Of a stretch of DNA of 64,000 bases, positions 52,785 through 61,223 are shown piece after piece. Within the stretch, counting starts at the first letter, position 1. Every line of letters starts with the position of its first letter. The DNA is taken from positions 62,001 to 126,000 of the forward strand of contig NZ_WESC01000002.1 in NCBI RefSeq assembly GCF_009184905.1. The letters are read 5' to 3'. The notes below the pieces were generated by a model. It did no database searches. It had not been told where the DNA came from and saw only the letters and a program-made list of their open reading frames with translations. Made by a program: the position numbers and the translations under genes. The DNA comes from Parvibaculum sedimenti (GTDB taxonomy: Bacteria > Pseudomonadota > Alphaproteobacteria > Parvibaculales > Parvibaculaceae).

Positions 52785-54149
52785 TCAGGCATTCCGAAGA
52801 TACCAGGCAAAATCGAGGTCGGTGACGGAGGCGAAGAAGCGGTCGCACTCAGCCTCCTTGATGGTGAGGAAGATATTGGTGAATTGTTCGCCAAGCCTGT
52901 CGCGGAGAAAATCCGACTTCCGCGCAACTTCGAGCGCCCGCCACCAGTTCATCGGCAGGGTCGCTTCCTTCTGGCCATAGCCATCACCAACCACAGGCTC
53001 GCTCGGCTCGATCCTCTTCTCAAGGCCTTCCGCGATGCCGGCAAGGACGGTCGCCAGAGCTACATAGGGATTGGCGTCCGCTCCGCAAACGCGATGTTCG
53101 AGGTGGCGCGACCTTGCCGGGCCCGATGTCACGCGGAGCGGCACCGAGCGATTGTCGATGGCCCATGCGGGCGCGAGCGGCGCATAGGAATTCTTTCTGA
53201 AGCGGCGGAAAGAATTCGCATTCGGAGCAAAGATCGCCATGCTCTCGGCCATGGTCGCCTCGAGCCCGCCGATCGCATGACGCAGATGCGGCGTCAGTTC
53301 ATCCCCCTCGCCCGCGAAGAGATTGTCGCTCGTCTCATCGGCCAGCGAGACATGCACATGCATGCCGCCGCCGGAGAGTTCCGCATAAGGCTTTGCCATG
53401 AAGGTCGCGACATAGCCATGCCGGTCCGCCACGCCTTTCACCAGACGCTTGTAGAGAATGGCGTCGTCCGCCGCGCGCATCGCATCGGCGCAATGAGCGA
53501 GCACGATTTCGAGCTGGCCCGGCGCATATTCGGAAATCAGCGTGCGCGCGGGCAGCCCCATCTTCTTCGCGCCCGCAAAGACGTCATTGAGGAAGGGCGA
53601 GAAATCTTCGAGATCCTGCATCAGATAGGCCTGAAGATGCGAGGGAGCGAAGCCGTTCGGCGCGGCGGCAGGCTTTGGCTTGCCGGAAAGGGCCGCTTCG
53701 CGATCGATCAGATAGAATTCGAGTTCGATGGCGACGACGGGCTTGAGGCCCTGCGCTTCGAGACTGTCGACCACGCGGGCAAGCGCATGGCGCGGATCGG
53801 CAGGCGTCGGCGAGCCGTCGCGTTCGTAGGACTCAAGAATGAGTTGCGCGGTCGGCACTTCATGCCAGGGCGCATGGGTGATCGTGCCCGCAACGGGCAA
53901 GCAGGGCCGGTCGGAATCGCCCTCTTCCCAGACCAGACCGGTTTCGAGCACGTCCGCACCCAGAATGTCGAGCGACTGAATGGAGCAGGGAAGCGGACGG
54001 CCATCGCGATAAGCGGCGGCGAGTTCTTCCGGGCGCAGCACCTTTCCCCGCGCGACGCCCGAAGGGTCGGTCAGGAAAGCCTGAATCTGAACGATTTCCG
54101 GATGAGCGGCGAGAAACTCGACCGCTTCCTTTTCATCTGCACGCGCCAT
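52785..54149 (-). CDS. Glutamine synthetase-like ligase (gamma-glutamylpolyamine synthetase type)
   Basis: The 454-residue protein has the glutamine synthetase fold: N-terminal beta-grasp (IVQIQAFLTDPSGVARGKVL), ATP/metal strands VVAIELEFYLI and SEYAPGQLEIVLAHCADAM, GGGMHVHVSLAD, and the ammonia/phosphate region FAPNANSFRRFRKN followed by IDNRSVPLRV. The Tyr adenylylation loop of nitrogen-assimilating enzymes is absent. It resembles PuuA-type gamma-glutamylputrescine or related amine ligases. The start at 54149 lies 3 nt past the transaminase stop. With a transaminase upstream it may channel an amine via a gamma-glutamyl intermediate; the amine is unknown. Confidence 0.85.
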   Translation of the reverse strand: MARADEKEAVEFLAAHPEIVQIQAFLTDPSGVARGKVLRPEELAAAYRDGRPLPCSIQSLDILGADVLETGLVWEEGDSDRPCLPVAGTITHAPWHEVPTAQLILESYERDGSPTPADPRHALARVVDSLEAQGLKPVVAIELEFYLIDREAALSGKPKPAAAPNGFAPSHLQAYLMQDLEDFSPFLNDVFAGAKKMGLPARTLISEYAPGQLEIVLAHCADAMRAADDAILYKRLVKGVADRHGYVATFMAKPYAELSGGGMHVHVSLADETSDNLFAGEGDELTPHLRHAIGGLEATMAESMAIFAPNANSFRRFRKNSYAPLAPAWAIDNRSVPLRVTSGPARSRHLEHRVCGADANPYVALATVLAGIAEGLEKRIEPSEPVVGDGYGQKEATLPMNWWRALEVARKSDFLRDRLGEQFTNIFLTIKEAECDRFFASVTDLDFAWYLRNA

Positions 54150-54151
54150 GG

Positions 54152-55522
54152 TCAAATCTCTGCCTCGCCGCAGAGCACGGCGAGCGCTTCGCCGAAACGG
54201 GCAATGAGCCCATCGACATCCGCTTCCGTCGTGCTCGGCGCAACGAGGGTCATGTTGTGGAACGGCGTCACCAGCACGTTCCGGTTGAGAAGGAAAAGAT
54301 GGATCGCGCGTTCGACCGTGTGGTCGATCGCGGCCGCTGCTTCGGCGCCATTTTCGAGCGGGCGCGCGGAGAAGACGAGTTCGGCCCGGGCACCGATCTG
54401 CGTGACCGTCCAGGGGAGCCCCGCCCGTGCGACTTCAGCGCGAAGACCTTCGGCCAACCGCTTCGCAAGCCGGGTCATGTGTTCATAGGCGGCGGAGGTC
54501 ATTACCTCTTCAAGGCAGGCGCGCATCGCGGCCAGCGCCAGCATGTTGCCAGACAGCGTGGTGCCGATGCCGGAATAGCCGGGCGTCTTCGTATCGAGAA
54601 CGCGGCGCATTTCGGCTTCGACATTTGCGGTGAACCCGAAGACGGCCGTTGGAAGACCGCCCGCAACGGGCTTTCCGAGCACAAAGAAGTCGGGATGGAG
54701 ATCATGCGCGCGGGTGTAGCCGCCGGGGCCGGTCGAGATCGTATGCGTCTCGTCGAGACAGACCAGCGTGCCGTGTTTACGCGCGGCGGCGAGCAGCCCC
54801 TTGATGAAGCCGTGCTTCGGCAACACCATGGCCGTATTGGTGAGCGCCGGTTCAGTCAGGACAAGCGCAATGTCGCCAGCGGCCAGCAGCTTCTCGACGG
54901 CGTCGAGATCGTTGAAAGGCGCGGCAACGCTCATCTGCGCGATGTCCTGCACCTGACCGAGAAGGCTCGGCTTCATTTTCGTCTTGCCGCCCTCGAGCTT
55001 CACGAAGGCGTCTTCCACCTGACCGTGATAGCAGCCATCGAAAACGAGGATCTTCTGCCTGTTGGTAATAGCCCGCGCCCAGCGCACGACCGCGCGGTTC
55101 GCATCGCTTGCCGTCGCCGTCACCTGCCAGAAGGGCAGACCGAAATGGGCTGCGAGAAGCGAGCCGACCTTTGCCGTGAGTTCCGAAGGAAGCATGGCGG
55201 TGAGCCCATGCATCGCCTGTTCAGCAATCGCCTTGGCGACCGGCGCGGGCGAATGGCCGAACATGGCGCCCGTGTCGCCGAGGCAGAAATCGGCATAGGC
55301 GTGGCCGTCCACATCGGTGACGGTGGAGCCTTTGGCCTCGCGTACAAAAAGGGGGAACGGCGTTTCCCAATCGAGCATCCAGTGGAGGGGGACACCGCCA
55401 GGGAAATGCTTTCCCGCCTCTTCCGCCATGCGGCGGGAGACAGGATGCCGCTCGGCAAACCGCGCGCGTTCAGCGGCGATGAGGGCTTCCGCCCGCTGCC
55501 TGATTTCCGGCGAGATGGCCAT
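54152..55522 (-). CDS. Class III PLP aminotransferase (glutamate-1-semialdehyde aminomutase-like)
   Basis: The 456-residue PLP enzyme has YADFCLGDTGAMFGHSPAPV, TATASDANRAVVRWARAITN in the phosphate-binding region, VFDGCYHGQVEDAF, LVCLDETHTISTGPGGYTRAH with the PLP Asp, and LGKPVAGGLPTAVFGF with the Schiff-base Lys. The GSA-type S-x-x-E site is changed (ATASDAN), so a heme-pathway role is unlikely and an amino-acid or amine transaminase fits better. Its stop is 2 nt before the glutamine-synthetase-like ATG, indicating a two-gene operon. GABA, putrescine or beta-amino acids are candidate substrates. Confidence 0.85.
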   Translation of the reverse strand: MAISPEIRQRAEALIAAERARFAERHPVSRRMAEEAGKHFPGGVPLHWMLDWETPFPLFVREAKGSTVTDVDGHAYADFCLGDTGAMFGHSPAPVAKAIAEQAMHGLTAMLPSELTAKVGSLLAAHFGLPFWQVTATASDANRAVVRWARAITNRQKILVFDGCYHGQVEDAFVKLEGGKTKMKPSLLGQVQDIAQMSVAAPFNDLDAVEKLLAAGDIALVLTEPALTNTAMVLPKHGFIKGLLAAARKHGTLVCLDETHTISTGPGGYTRAHDLHPDFFVLGKPVAGGLPTAVFGFTANVEAEMRRVLDTKTPGYSGIGTTLSGNMLALAAMRACLEEVMTSAAYEHMTRLAKRLAEGLRAEVARAGLPWTVTQIGARAELVFSARPLENGAEAAAAIDHTVERAIHLFLLNRNVLVTPFHNMTLVAPSTTEADVDGLIARFGEALAVLCGEAEI

Positions 55523-55610
55523 TTTTCGAAAAGAACCCCGGCGACGGCACTAGAGCCAACTTCTTTAGCTCAGAGCTTGCCATGCCGCCTAGGGACATAG
55601 GAAGAGCCAG

Positions 55611-55638
55611 CCTCGCGCCCCCTCCCCTGAGCGCGAGG
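55611..55638 (-). terminator. Possible terminator hairpin after the VOC gene
   Basis: CCTCGCGC (55611-55618) and GCGCGAGG (55631-55638) form a perfect 8-bp stem 11 nt past the VOC stop. The following minus-strand sequence (CTGGCTCTTCC) has no clear T-run, so termination efficiency is uncertain. Confidence 0.5.
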
Positions 55639-55649
55639 CCGGTGGCGCG

Positions 55650-56339
55650 TCACACCGTCTCAGCGACGGGCGGCGCCGTATAGGAAGCCGACTTGGTGAT
55701 GACCTCGTCGGGAACCTGAAGCATCTGGAGATAGACCTCTTTCGGATAAGCCATATGCGGCATTTCCGGGTCATAGGGCGGCTGCGGGACCGGGCTCGGG
55801 CCGCTGTAGGGAGCAGGCGCCTTGAAGCGGGCTGCCTCCTCCGCCGAAATGCCCGCCTTGGCAAGCACAGTGGGATCGATCCACTTCGCCGGATCGACCG
55901 CCACGTCGGAAGTCGCGACTTCGAGCGTCATGTGATCCGGACCTGCAAAATAGATCGAGCGGCACATGCCGTGATCGATCGGGCCGATAACATTGACGCC
56001 GTGACTGCGGATGCGGTCGCGAATGGCGACAAGGTCGCCATCGGAATCGACGCGGAAGGCGAGATGCTGAAGCGTTCCCGCCGCGCTCGGCAATGCGCCG
56101 CTGCCCGCATGGGTGCGGCCGATCTCGATCGGGATCTTGTCTACGTCGGGAAGCTGCACGATCGAGAAATAGCTGTGATCGTTCATGCGCAGGAACGCGT
56201 GCAAACCGCCCGGCACGCCATGCATGTCGAACAGCGCGACCAGCGGACAGCCAAGAACCTCCGAAAAAAAGGCGATGTGTTTCTTGATGTCGGAGGCCAT
56301 GAAGGCCAGATGGTGAATACCCGTCGTTAGCTGAGTCAT
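55650..56339 (-). CDS. VOC-superfamily (glyoxalase/extradiol dioxygenase-like) protein
   Basis: The 229-residue protein has one vicinal-oxygen-chelate module at about 8-135: metal ligand His in TGIHHLAFMASDIKKHIAFF, second His in LQHLAFRVDSDGDL, and Glu in HMTLEVATSD. These three could bind a divalent metal. The last 90 residues are Pro-rich (PYSGPSPVPQPPYDPEMPHM) and not typical. The start at 56339 follows GGGAGGAGACAGG. The tetR gene is 29 nt upstream on the same strand, so VOC may be part of the regulated unit. Reaction unknown: ring cleavage, isomerisation or glyoxalase-type. Confidence 0.82.
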   Translation of the reverse strand: MTQLTTGIHHLAFMASDIKKHIAFFSEVLGCPLVALFDMHGVPGGLHAFLRMNDHSYFSIVQLPDVDKIPIEIGRTHAGSGALPSAAGTLQHLAFRVDSDGDLVAIRDRIRSHGVNVIGPIDHGMCRSIYFAGPDHMTLEVATSDVAVDPAKWIDPTVLAKAGISAEEAARFKAPAPYSGPSPVPQPPYDPEMPHMAYPKEVYLQMLQVPDEVITKSASYTAPPVAETV

Positions 56340-56368
56340 CCTGTCTCCTCCCATGATGATCTTCGCCT

Positions 56369-57019
56369 CTATATATCTCGCTCGCTCTTGACGAAGCCGC
56401 TGAGCAGAGCGTCAAGAACGAGGCTTTCATGCGCGGCACGACCTTCCGCCGTGTCGGGATCGAAGCCGAAAGTGTCGCGCATCAGCGGCGCGAGATTGAT
56501 GACGCCTGCGGCGCCCGCCTGCAGCGTGATGACGATCATTTCCGGCGGAAATGGCTTCAGTACACCCGCCTCGATAGCGGCACTCGCAAGCGCGGCAAGC
56601 CGCCGGTTGCGATGGCCAAGCACGTGCTCGTCGAGCCAGGCGAGACGCTCGCCGCCCGCCATGCCTTCGAGCGCGACGACGCGGCCAAGCGCCGGATGCT
56701 TCCAGCTGATGCGCAGGAAGAAGCGCATGGCGATGCGCAATTGCGCGAGCGGCGATGCGTCCTGCGCGGCGTCGAGCATGCGCTCTTCTTCGGCGATCAC
56801 CTCGCCGAGGCCGAGCATGGCGCTCCGCCAGAGCTGGTCCTTGTCCTGAAAATGATAATGCAGCGTCGCCTGCGAAAGTCCCGCCGCTTCCGCAATGTCC
56901 GACATGGTGACGCGCTCGAAGCCGAGCCGCGAAAACTGGTCGAGCGCGACTTCGCGAATCCGGGCGGCCGTACGCTCGCCCTTCCCCGCCGAAACAGTCG
57001 CCGTACCCGCTGCGGCCAT
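56369..57019 (-). CDS. TetR-family transcriptional repressor
   Basis: The 216-residue regulator has an N-terminal TetR helix-turn-helix (FERVTMSDIAEAAGLSQATL then HYHFQDKDQLWRSAM, about 33-67) and a helical ligand domain. The start at 57019 (MAAAGTATVSAG) follows GGAGTCAG. The frame is open for over a kilobase upstream, but that part is antisense to the hydrolase gene and has no TetR similarity. It is divergent from the alpha/beta hydrolase gene with a 35-bp imperfect palindrome between, so it very probably represses itself, the VOC gene and the hydrolase. Confidence 0.9.
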   Translation of the reverse strand: MAAAGTATVSAGKGERTAARIREVALDQFSRLGFERVTMSDIAEAAGLSQATLHYHFQDKDQLWRSAMLGLGEVIAEEERMLDAAQDASPLAQLRIAMRFFLRISWKHPALGRVVALEGMAGGERLAWLDEHVLGHRNRRLAALASAAIEAGVLKPFPPEMIVITLQAGAAGVINLAPLMRDTFGFDPDTAEGRAAHESLVLDALLSGFVKSERDI

Positions 57020-57022
57020 ATC

Positions 57023-57057
57023 TGACTCCAAAATCAGTTTTGTTGATTTTATAGTCA
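57023..57057. promoter_or_regulatory. 35-bp imperfect palindrome, probable TetR operator
   Basis: The left arm TGACTCCAAAATCAG and the right arm TTGATTTTATAGTCA are complementary at 12 of 15 positions around a 5-bp centre TTTTG. It lies 4 bp before the tetR ATG and 56 bp before the hydrolase ATG, in an AT-rich patch suited to divergent promoters. Confidence 0.7.
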
Positions 57058-57112
57058 AAAAAGATAATTTCAGCAATGACAACGACGACTGCGCCCTGGG
57101 GAGGAGATCGCA

Positions 57113-58264
57113 ATGAAGGTGGTACGCGAGCCATATGGCTTTGTTCATGCGGATACGAGCCGGCTGAAGGAGGTCTATGGCGGGCCCACCGGCCAGGTCT
57201 TCGTGGAGTGCATGAGGATCAGGCCCGAGACGGGCGAGTCGAAGACCGCAATCCTGTTCAGTCATCCGGTCGGCGGCGGCTCGTTCCTGCCGCTCGTGAC
57301 CGCGCTCGCGGCGGCGGGCCGCCATGTCATCTATTGCAACCCGCGCTACCGGGGCAACGACACGGCGCTCATCATGGAAAAATGCGTTCTCGACCTCGGC
57401 GCCTGCATCGCCGACCTCAAGAAGCGCTTCGGCTATGAAAAAGTGGTGCTGGGCGGCTGGTCCGGCGGCGGCTCGCTCTCTCTCTTCTATCAGGATCAGG
57501 CCGAGCATCCGACCATCACCGAAACACCGGCCGGCGACCCGGTGGACATCAGGGGCGCGCGGCTCCAGCCCGCCGACGCCGTGCTGCTGCTTGCGGCCCA
57601 TATCAGCCGCTCGGTCACGATGACGGAATGGCTCGACCCCTCGATCCTCGACGAGGACAAGCCTTTCGAGCGGGACCGCGAGCTCAACATCTACGATCCG
57701 CAAAACCCGAACCAGCCGCCCTATTCGGACGCCTTCGTGCGGCGCTTCCGCGAGGCGCAGATCGCCCGCAACCGCCGCATCACGGCGCGGGTGAAGGCAA
57801 CGCTTGCGGACCTCAAGGCAAAGGGCGACCCCGATGCCGAACGGCCCTTTTGCGTCTATGGCACCATGTGCGACGTGCGCTGGACCGACCCGATGCAGGA
57901 CCCTTCGGATCGCCGTCCCGGCACCTGCTATCTCGGAGAACCGAAGATCGCCAATGACGGCCCTGTGGGTCTCGGCCGCTTCACCACGCTGCGCTCCTGG
58001 CTGTCGCAATGGAGCTATGACGAGAGCCGCGCGAACGGCATCGTCAACGCGGGCCACATTTCCGTTCCCGTGTTCGTCATCAACAATACGGCGGATCTCG
58101 CCTGCACACCGAGCCACGCACAGCGCCTCTACGACGCTGTCGCGTCGAAGGACAAGTCGATCGTCCAGATCGAGGGCGCGGACCACTACTATATCGAAAA
58201 GCCCGAACTGCTCCCGAAAGCAGTCGCCGCAGTAAGCGCCTGGCTCGACGCCCACGGCTTCTAG
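57113..58264 (+). CDS. Alpha/beta hydrolase
   Basis: The 383-residue protein has an alpha/beta hydrolase fold with an oxyanion HPVGGG segment near 51, nucleophile Ser in GGWSGGGSLSLFY near 121, an acid in FVINNTADLACTP near 325 and His in EGADHYYIEKPELLPKA near 358. It is long because of a cap insertion of about 150 residues (170-310). It may be an esterase, lactonase or C-C hydrolase. GGGGAGGAGATCGCA precedes the ATG. The divergent TetR gene and the palindrome between them suggest induction by its substrate. Confidence 0.85.
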   Translation: MKVVREPYGFVHADTSRLKEVYGGPTGQVFVECMRIRPETGESKTAILFSHPVGGGSFLPLVTALAAAGRHVIYCNPRYRGNDTALIMEKCVLDLGACIADLKKRFGYEKVVLGGWSGGGSLSLFYQDQAEHPTITETPAGDPVDIRGARLQPADAVLLLAAHISRSVTMTEWLDPSILDEDKPFERDRELNIYDPQNPNQPPYSDAFVRRFREAQIARNRRITARVKATLADLKAKGDPDAERPFCVYGTMCDVRWTDPMQDPSDRRPGTCYLGEPKIANDGPVGLGRFTTLRSWLSQWSYDESRANGIVNAGHISVPVFVINNTADLACTPSHAQRLYDAVASKDKSIVQIEGADHYYIEKPELLPKAVAAVSAWLDAHGF

Positions 58265-58356
58265 TCGAACGACGACACGCTACACCTGAAAAGGCCGCGC
58301 TCCGGCGACCTCGCTGGAGCGGCAAGCGGACGTGCGCGGTTCGAAAGGCATAGCCA

Positions 58357-58376
58357 GATCGCTATCATAGCGGATC
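58357..58376. other. Inverted repeat in the gap before the methyltransferase gene
   Basis: GATC-GCTAT and ATAGC-GGATC face each other around one base, with a one-base bulge. It lies in the 234-nt gap between the hydrolase and methyltransferase genes and may be an operator or an RNA hairpin. The rest of the gap shows no other signal apart from a ribosome site (AGGGA) before the next ATG. Confidence 0.3.
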
Positions 58377-58498
58377 GGTGAAAACTCACTATCGGCCGCA
58401 ATTGGTGCATGCTTTCGAATGGATGAACGGGTTCACCACGCCTTGGGGCGGGCAACAGCAAGCCTTCGACGATCCGCAGGGAGAACAGGGAATTGACT

Positions 58499-59149
58499 AT
58501 GTCCGACGCTCGCATGGAAACATCAGACAACGGATATGTGTTTACCGCCCATTGGTTCGAATACAACGCCAAGAACCTATGGGAGAGGCTGATCCCGCAA
58601 GTCAAACCGCAGAAAATTCTCGAGATAGGCTCATTCGAGGGCGCGAGCGCCTGCTACCTCATCGACAAGCTGGGGCCTGAATATCCTCTCGAAATCCATT
58701 GCATCGATAGCTGGGAGGGTGGCATCGAGCACCAGACGAGAGGGGTCGACATGAATTCGACCGAGAAGCTCTTCCATGACAATCTGCGTCTTGCGATCGC
58801 CGCCTCGCCCAATCCCGTCGATCTGGTCGTTCACAAGGAACGCTCCGACAGCGCGCTCGCCAAGCTTCTCAGCGCCGGAAAGGCCGGCTATTTCGATTTC
58901 ATCTATGTCGACGGTTCGCACCAGGCGCCCGATGTCCTCTTCGATGCGGTCGTGGGCTTCAAGCTGCTGCGGATCGGCGGGACAATGGCATTTGACGATT
59001 ATCTCTGGGCGGAACCTCTGCCGGGCGGCAAGGATCCCCTTCGAATGCCGAAACCTGCGATCGACGCTTTCGTCAACCTGAACCTCCGGAAGCTCCAGCT
59101 GCTCAATGCGCCCTGTATTCAACTCTATGTTCAGAAGATCGCCGACTAG
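58499..59149 (+). CDS. Class I SAM-dependent methyltransferase
   Basis: The 216-residue protein has the SAM-binding motif ILEIGSFEGASACYL near 41, a second acidic strand EIHCIDSWEGG near 66, and FIYVDGSHQAPDV near 141, the pattern of the methyltransferase 24 family. The start at 58499 is favoured by AGGGA 7 nt before; a TTG lies two codons upstream. Such enzymes often methylate sugars, lipid groups or glycan ends in polysaccharide loci. Its stop overlaps the end of the converging sulfotransferase-like gene by 4 nt. The acceptor is unknown. Confidence 0.85.
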   Translation: MSDARMETSDNGYVFTAHWFEYNAKNLWERLIPQVKPQKILEIGSFEGASACYLIDKLGPEYPLEIHCIDSWEGGIEHQTRGVDMNSTEKLFHDNLRLAIAASPNPVDLVVHKERSDSALAKLLSAGKAGYFDFIYVDGSHQAPDVLFDAVVGFKLLRIGGTMAFDDYLWAEPLPGGKDPLRMPKPAIDAFVNLNLRKLQLLNAPCIQLYVQKIAD

Positions 59150-60300
59150 GCCGAGGGAGCATCGCTCGGTTGCGACGCCACCAGGACCGCCGCCAGGTCC
59201 CTTATCCTTTGGGCCTCTGCCCTGAAGGCTTCAACCTGCATCGCGGCCGCCGCCTCGTTCATAGCCAGCTTGGCAAGGGCGATCATGGCGTTCCACTGCC
59301 GACGCTCTCTGGCAATTTCAGACCTCATGAGCGCGTTTTGCGCACGCTCGAGAGACAGTTGCCCGGCGAGAAGCCGCACCAGCCCCCTCAGCTCAGCAGA
59401 ATAGATGCACGCCTGCTCTATGGAAGCGAGATTCTCCGGCTTCTCGTAGCGGCCCCAGTCCGGCTCAAGGTCCCCCATTCGAATGTCGTCGCGGCGGCTT
59501 GTCAGCTCAGCATTCGAATCTTCGAATTGTCCCTGGAACATTCTCGCTATTTCCATGCCGACAAAGATCGGCTCGCTGCGCGGAAGATTTTGCACCACCG
59601 AATCGCTGAAGAGAAACGGGATCTGAAGAGCATTTCCCAGCGCAATGATGTTCGAGCCGACCGACGTGTTTTGATTTCCAATCACCTTGAGGGCCGCGCG
59701 ATCAATTGAAAATTGTTCAAAAATATAATCCGCAAACGGCAAATCGCGCTTATAGGAAAAGCACCGGACATTCTCTCGACCGAAGACGCTCTCCCATCGG
59801 TCGACGGCCGCATTATAGTCGAAAACAAGGCGGTTTCTGGACTGGCCGTAGAACCACCTCTTGTTGATCTTGACGCCCAGCTTCGAAGCGGTCGAAGCAA
59901 AAGAGATGACCGTGTCGATCTGGGGACGTAGATACAGCGCTATCCGGACATCATCGAAATAGTCTTTCAGAAATTCTGCCAGCTGGGCGACCATCTCCCT
60001 TGAAGACAGCTTGAAGTGCATATCTTCGAAGGACATGACGCAGACGTTGCATCCGGCCTTCTGCCGGTTTTCAAACTCCGCCGTGAAAGCGCCTAGCGCA
60101 TTTTGCCGAAAGTATTCAGGCGCCAGCACAGGATCGACGAGGAAGGAGTGGCTGATGCCCTCCGGCCGTCTGTCGACGGCTGAAAAGGAGGTCGGGTACC
60201 AGATGCCATTCGCGTTCAGGACGTCCCGGTTTTCGCCGAGCCAGGCCTGCGCGGTCGTGGTGCCGGTTTTGACGGTTCCAATATGCAGGATGAGCTTCAT
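59146..60300 (-). CDS. Sulfotransferase-like protein
   Basis: The 384-residue protein starts MKLILHIGTVKTGTTTAQAW, whose K-T-G-T-T-T loop matches the PAPS 5'-phosphosulfate-binding motif of sulfotransferases. A later RIALYLRPQIDTVISF segment fits the 3'-phosphate-binding strand (R-x-P/S). The last 80 residues are a charged helix (LARERRQWNAMIALAKLAMNE-like) that could form a coiled coil. It would transfer sulfate to a glycan or lipid. Codon use is slightly more AT-rich here than in neighbours, as is common in polysaccharide loci. Single gene between convergent and divergent partners. Confidence 0.75.
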   Translation of the reverse strand: MKLILHIGTVKTGTTTAQAWLGENRDVLNANGIWYPTSFSAVDRRPEGISHSFLVDPVLAPEYFRQNALGAFTAEFENRQKAGCNVCVMSFEDMHFKLSSREMVAQLAEFLKDYFDDVRIALYLRPQIDTVISFASTASKLGVKINKRWFYGQSRNRLVFDYNAAVDRWESVFGRENVRCFSYKRDLPFADYIFEQFSIDRAALKVIGNQNTSVGSNIIALGNALQIPFLFSDSVVQNLPRSEPIFVGMEIARMFQGQFEDSNAELTSRRDDIRMGDLEPDWGRYEKPENLASIEQACIYSAELRGLVRLLAGQLSLERAQNALMRSEIARERRQWNAMIALAKLAMNEAAAAMQVEAFRAEAQRIRDLAAVLVASQPSDAPSA

Positions 60301-60479
60301 GTCGTTAGCCAGCCAGTCTCACAGATCCCGATCGCGCAGAGATTCCAAAGGTTCCTCAGCATAAGACTGATCAGGCCGGAGCACCGCAAGCCCATGCACC
60401 CATTCCCCGGGGCTGGTGCTTTTCCAAAATGGACATACCATGCGCGGTCGGCAAATCAGGCGGGACGACAGGGGTAAGG

Positions 60480-61217
60480 ATGCAACGCGAAAATCTGGTG
60501 GTGGTGCGCGCAGGCGACAAGTCGCTGCACCCGCAATGGCTGACCAATGGTGCCCGCAGCTGGGATCTTGCGGTCAGCTATTACGGCGACTACCCGGAGC
60601 GCTACAAGGACCAGTACGACCTCCTGCATCTCTACAAGGGGCCGAAGTGGGAGGGGCTTGCCGACTTCATCGCCGGGCACCGCGATCTCGTACGAAAATA
60701 TCGTTATGTCTGGTTCCCGGACGACGACATCTTTACCACGGCGGAAAACATCGACCGGCTGTTCGAGGTTTGCGCCGACGCCGGCTTCACCGTCGCCCAG
60801 CCCGCGCTGACGCGCTACAGCTACTATACTTGGCCGATTACGCGGCGACAGCGCCGCGCAATCTATCGGCGAACCAACTTCGTGGAGATCATGGCGCCGT
60901 GCTTCCGGGTTGAGACCCTGGCACTGTTCGAGCCGACCTTCACGCTCAGCTCATCATGCTGGGGTATCGAGTGGCTCTGGTGGGACATGGCGGTAAAGGC
61001 CACTGTAGCACGCTTCGGCATTGTGGATTGCGCGGCGGTCTACCACACGCGCCCAGTGGGATCGGCCGGAAGCGGCGGCGCGACGGCCTCTCCCTGGGAT
61101 GAAAAGCGCAAACTCATGGACGCTTACAAGCTGCAGGAGACGGAGCCGCGCGTATTGGGAACATTTCCGTCGACATGGCGGCAATTTCTATCGCGGCTGT
61201 TGCCCAGGGAAAAGTGA
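60480..61217 (+). CDS. DUF707-family, putative glycosyltransferase-like protein
   Basis: A 245-residue protein with DUF707 features: RSWDLAVSYYGDYPERYKDQ, LLHLYKGPKWEGLADFI, and YVWFPDDDIFTTAENIDRLF, where DDD resembles the metal-binding DxD of glycosyltransferases. Another family segment is CFRVETLALFEPTFTLSSSCWGIEWLWWDMA. No signal peptide is seen. DUF707 is best known from plants and its activity is not established. The start at 60480 follows AGGGGTAAGG. It lies 6 nt before a DUF3431 gene, so the two are probably co-transcribed and act on the same surface glycan. Confidence 0.8.
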   Translation: MQRENLVVVRAGDKSLHPQWLTNGARSWDLAVSYYGDYPERYKDQYDLLHLYKGPKWEGLADFIAGHRDLVRKYRYVWFPDDDIFTTAENIDRLFEVCADAGFTVAQPALTRYSYYTWPITRRQRRAIYRRTNFVEIMAPCFRVETLALFEPTFTLSSSCWGIEWLWWDMAVKATVARFGIVDCAAVYHTRPVGSAGSGGATASPWDEKRKLMDAYKLQETEPRVLGTFPSTWRQFLSRLLPREK

Positions 61218-61223
61218 CGGCTG

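Noticed and set aside
54152-55522. Glutamate-1-semialdehyde aminomutase (hemL)
   Set aside because: Motifs around the PLP site differ from HemL and the gene is coupled to a glutamine-synthetase-like ligase, not to tetrapyrrole genes.
57020-58255. Long in-frame extension upstream of tetR
   Set aside because: The extension is antisense to the alpha/beta hydrolase and has no TetR similarity; the ATG at 57019 has a ribosome site and begins a normal-length TetR protein.
58544-58570. tRNA-like GGTTCGAATA sequence
   Set aside because: It lies within the methyltransferase coding region and no acceptor or anticodon stems can be built around it.
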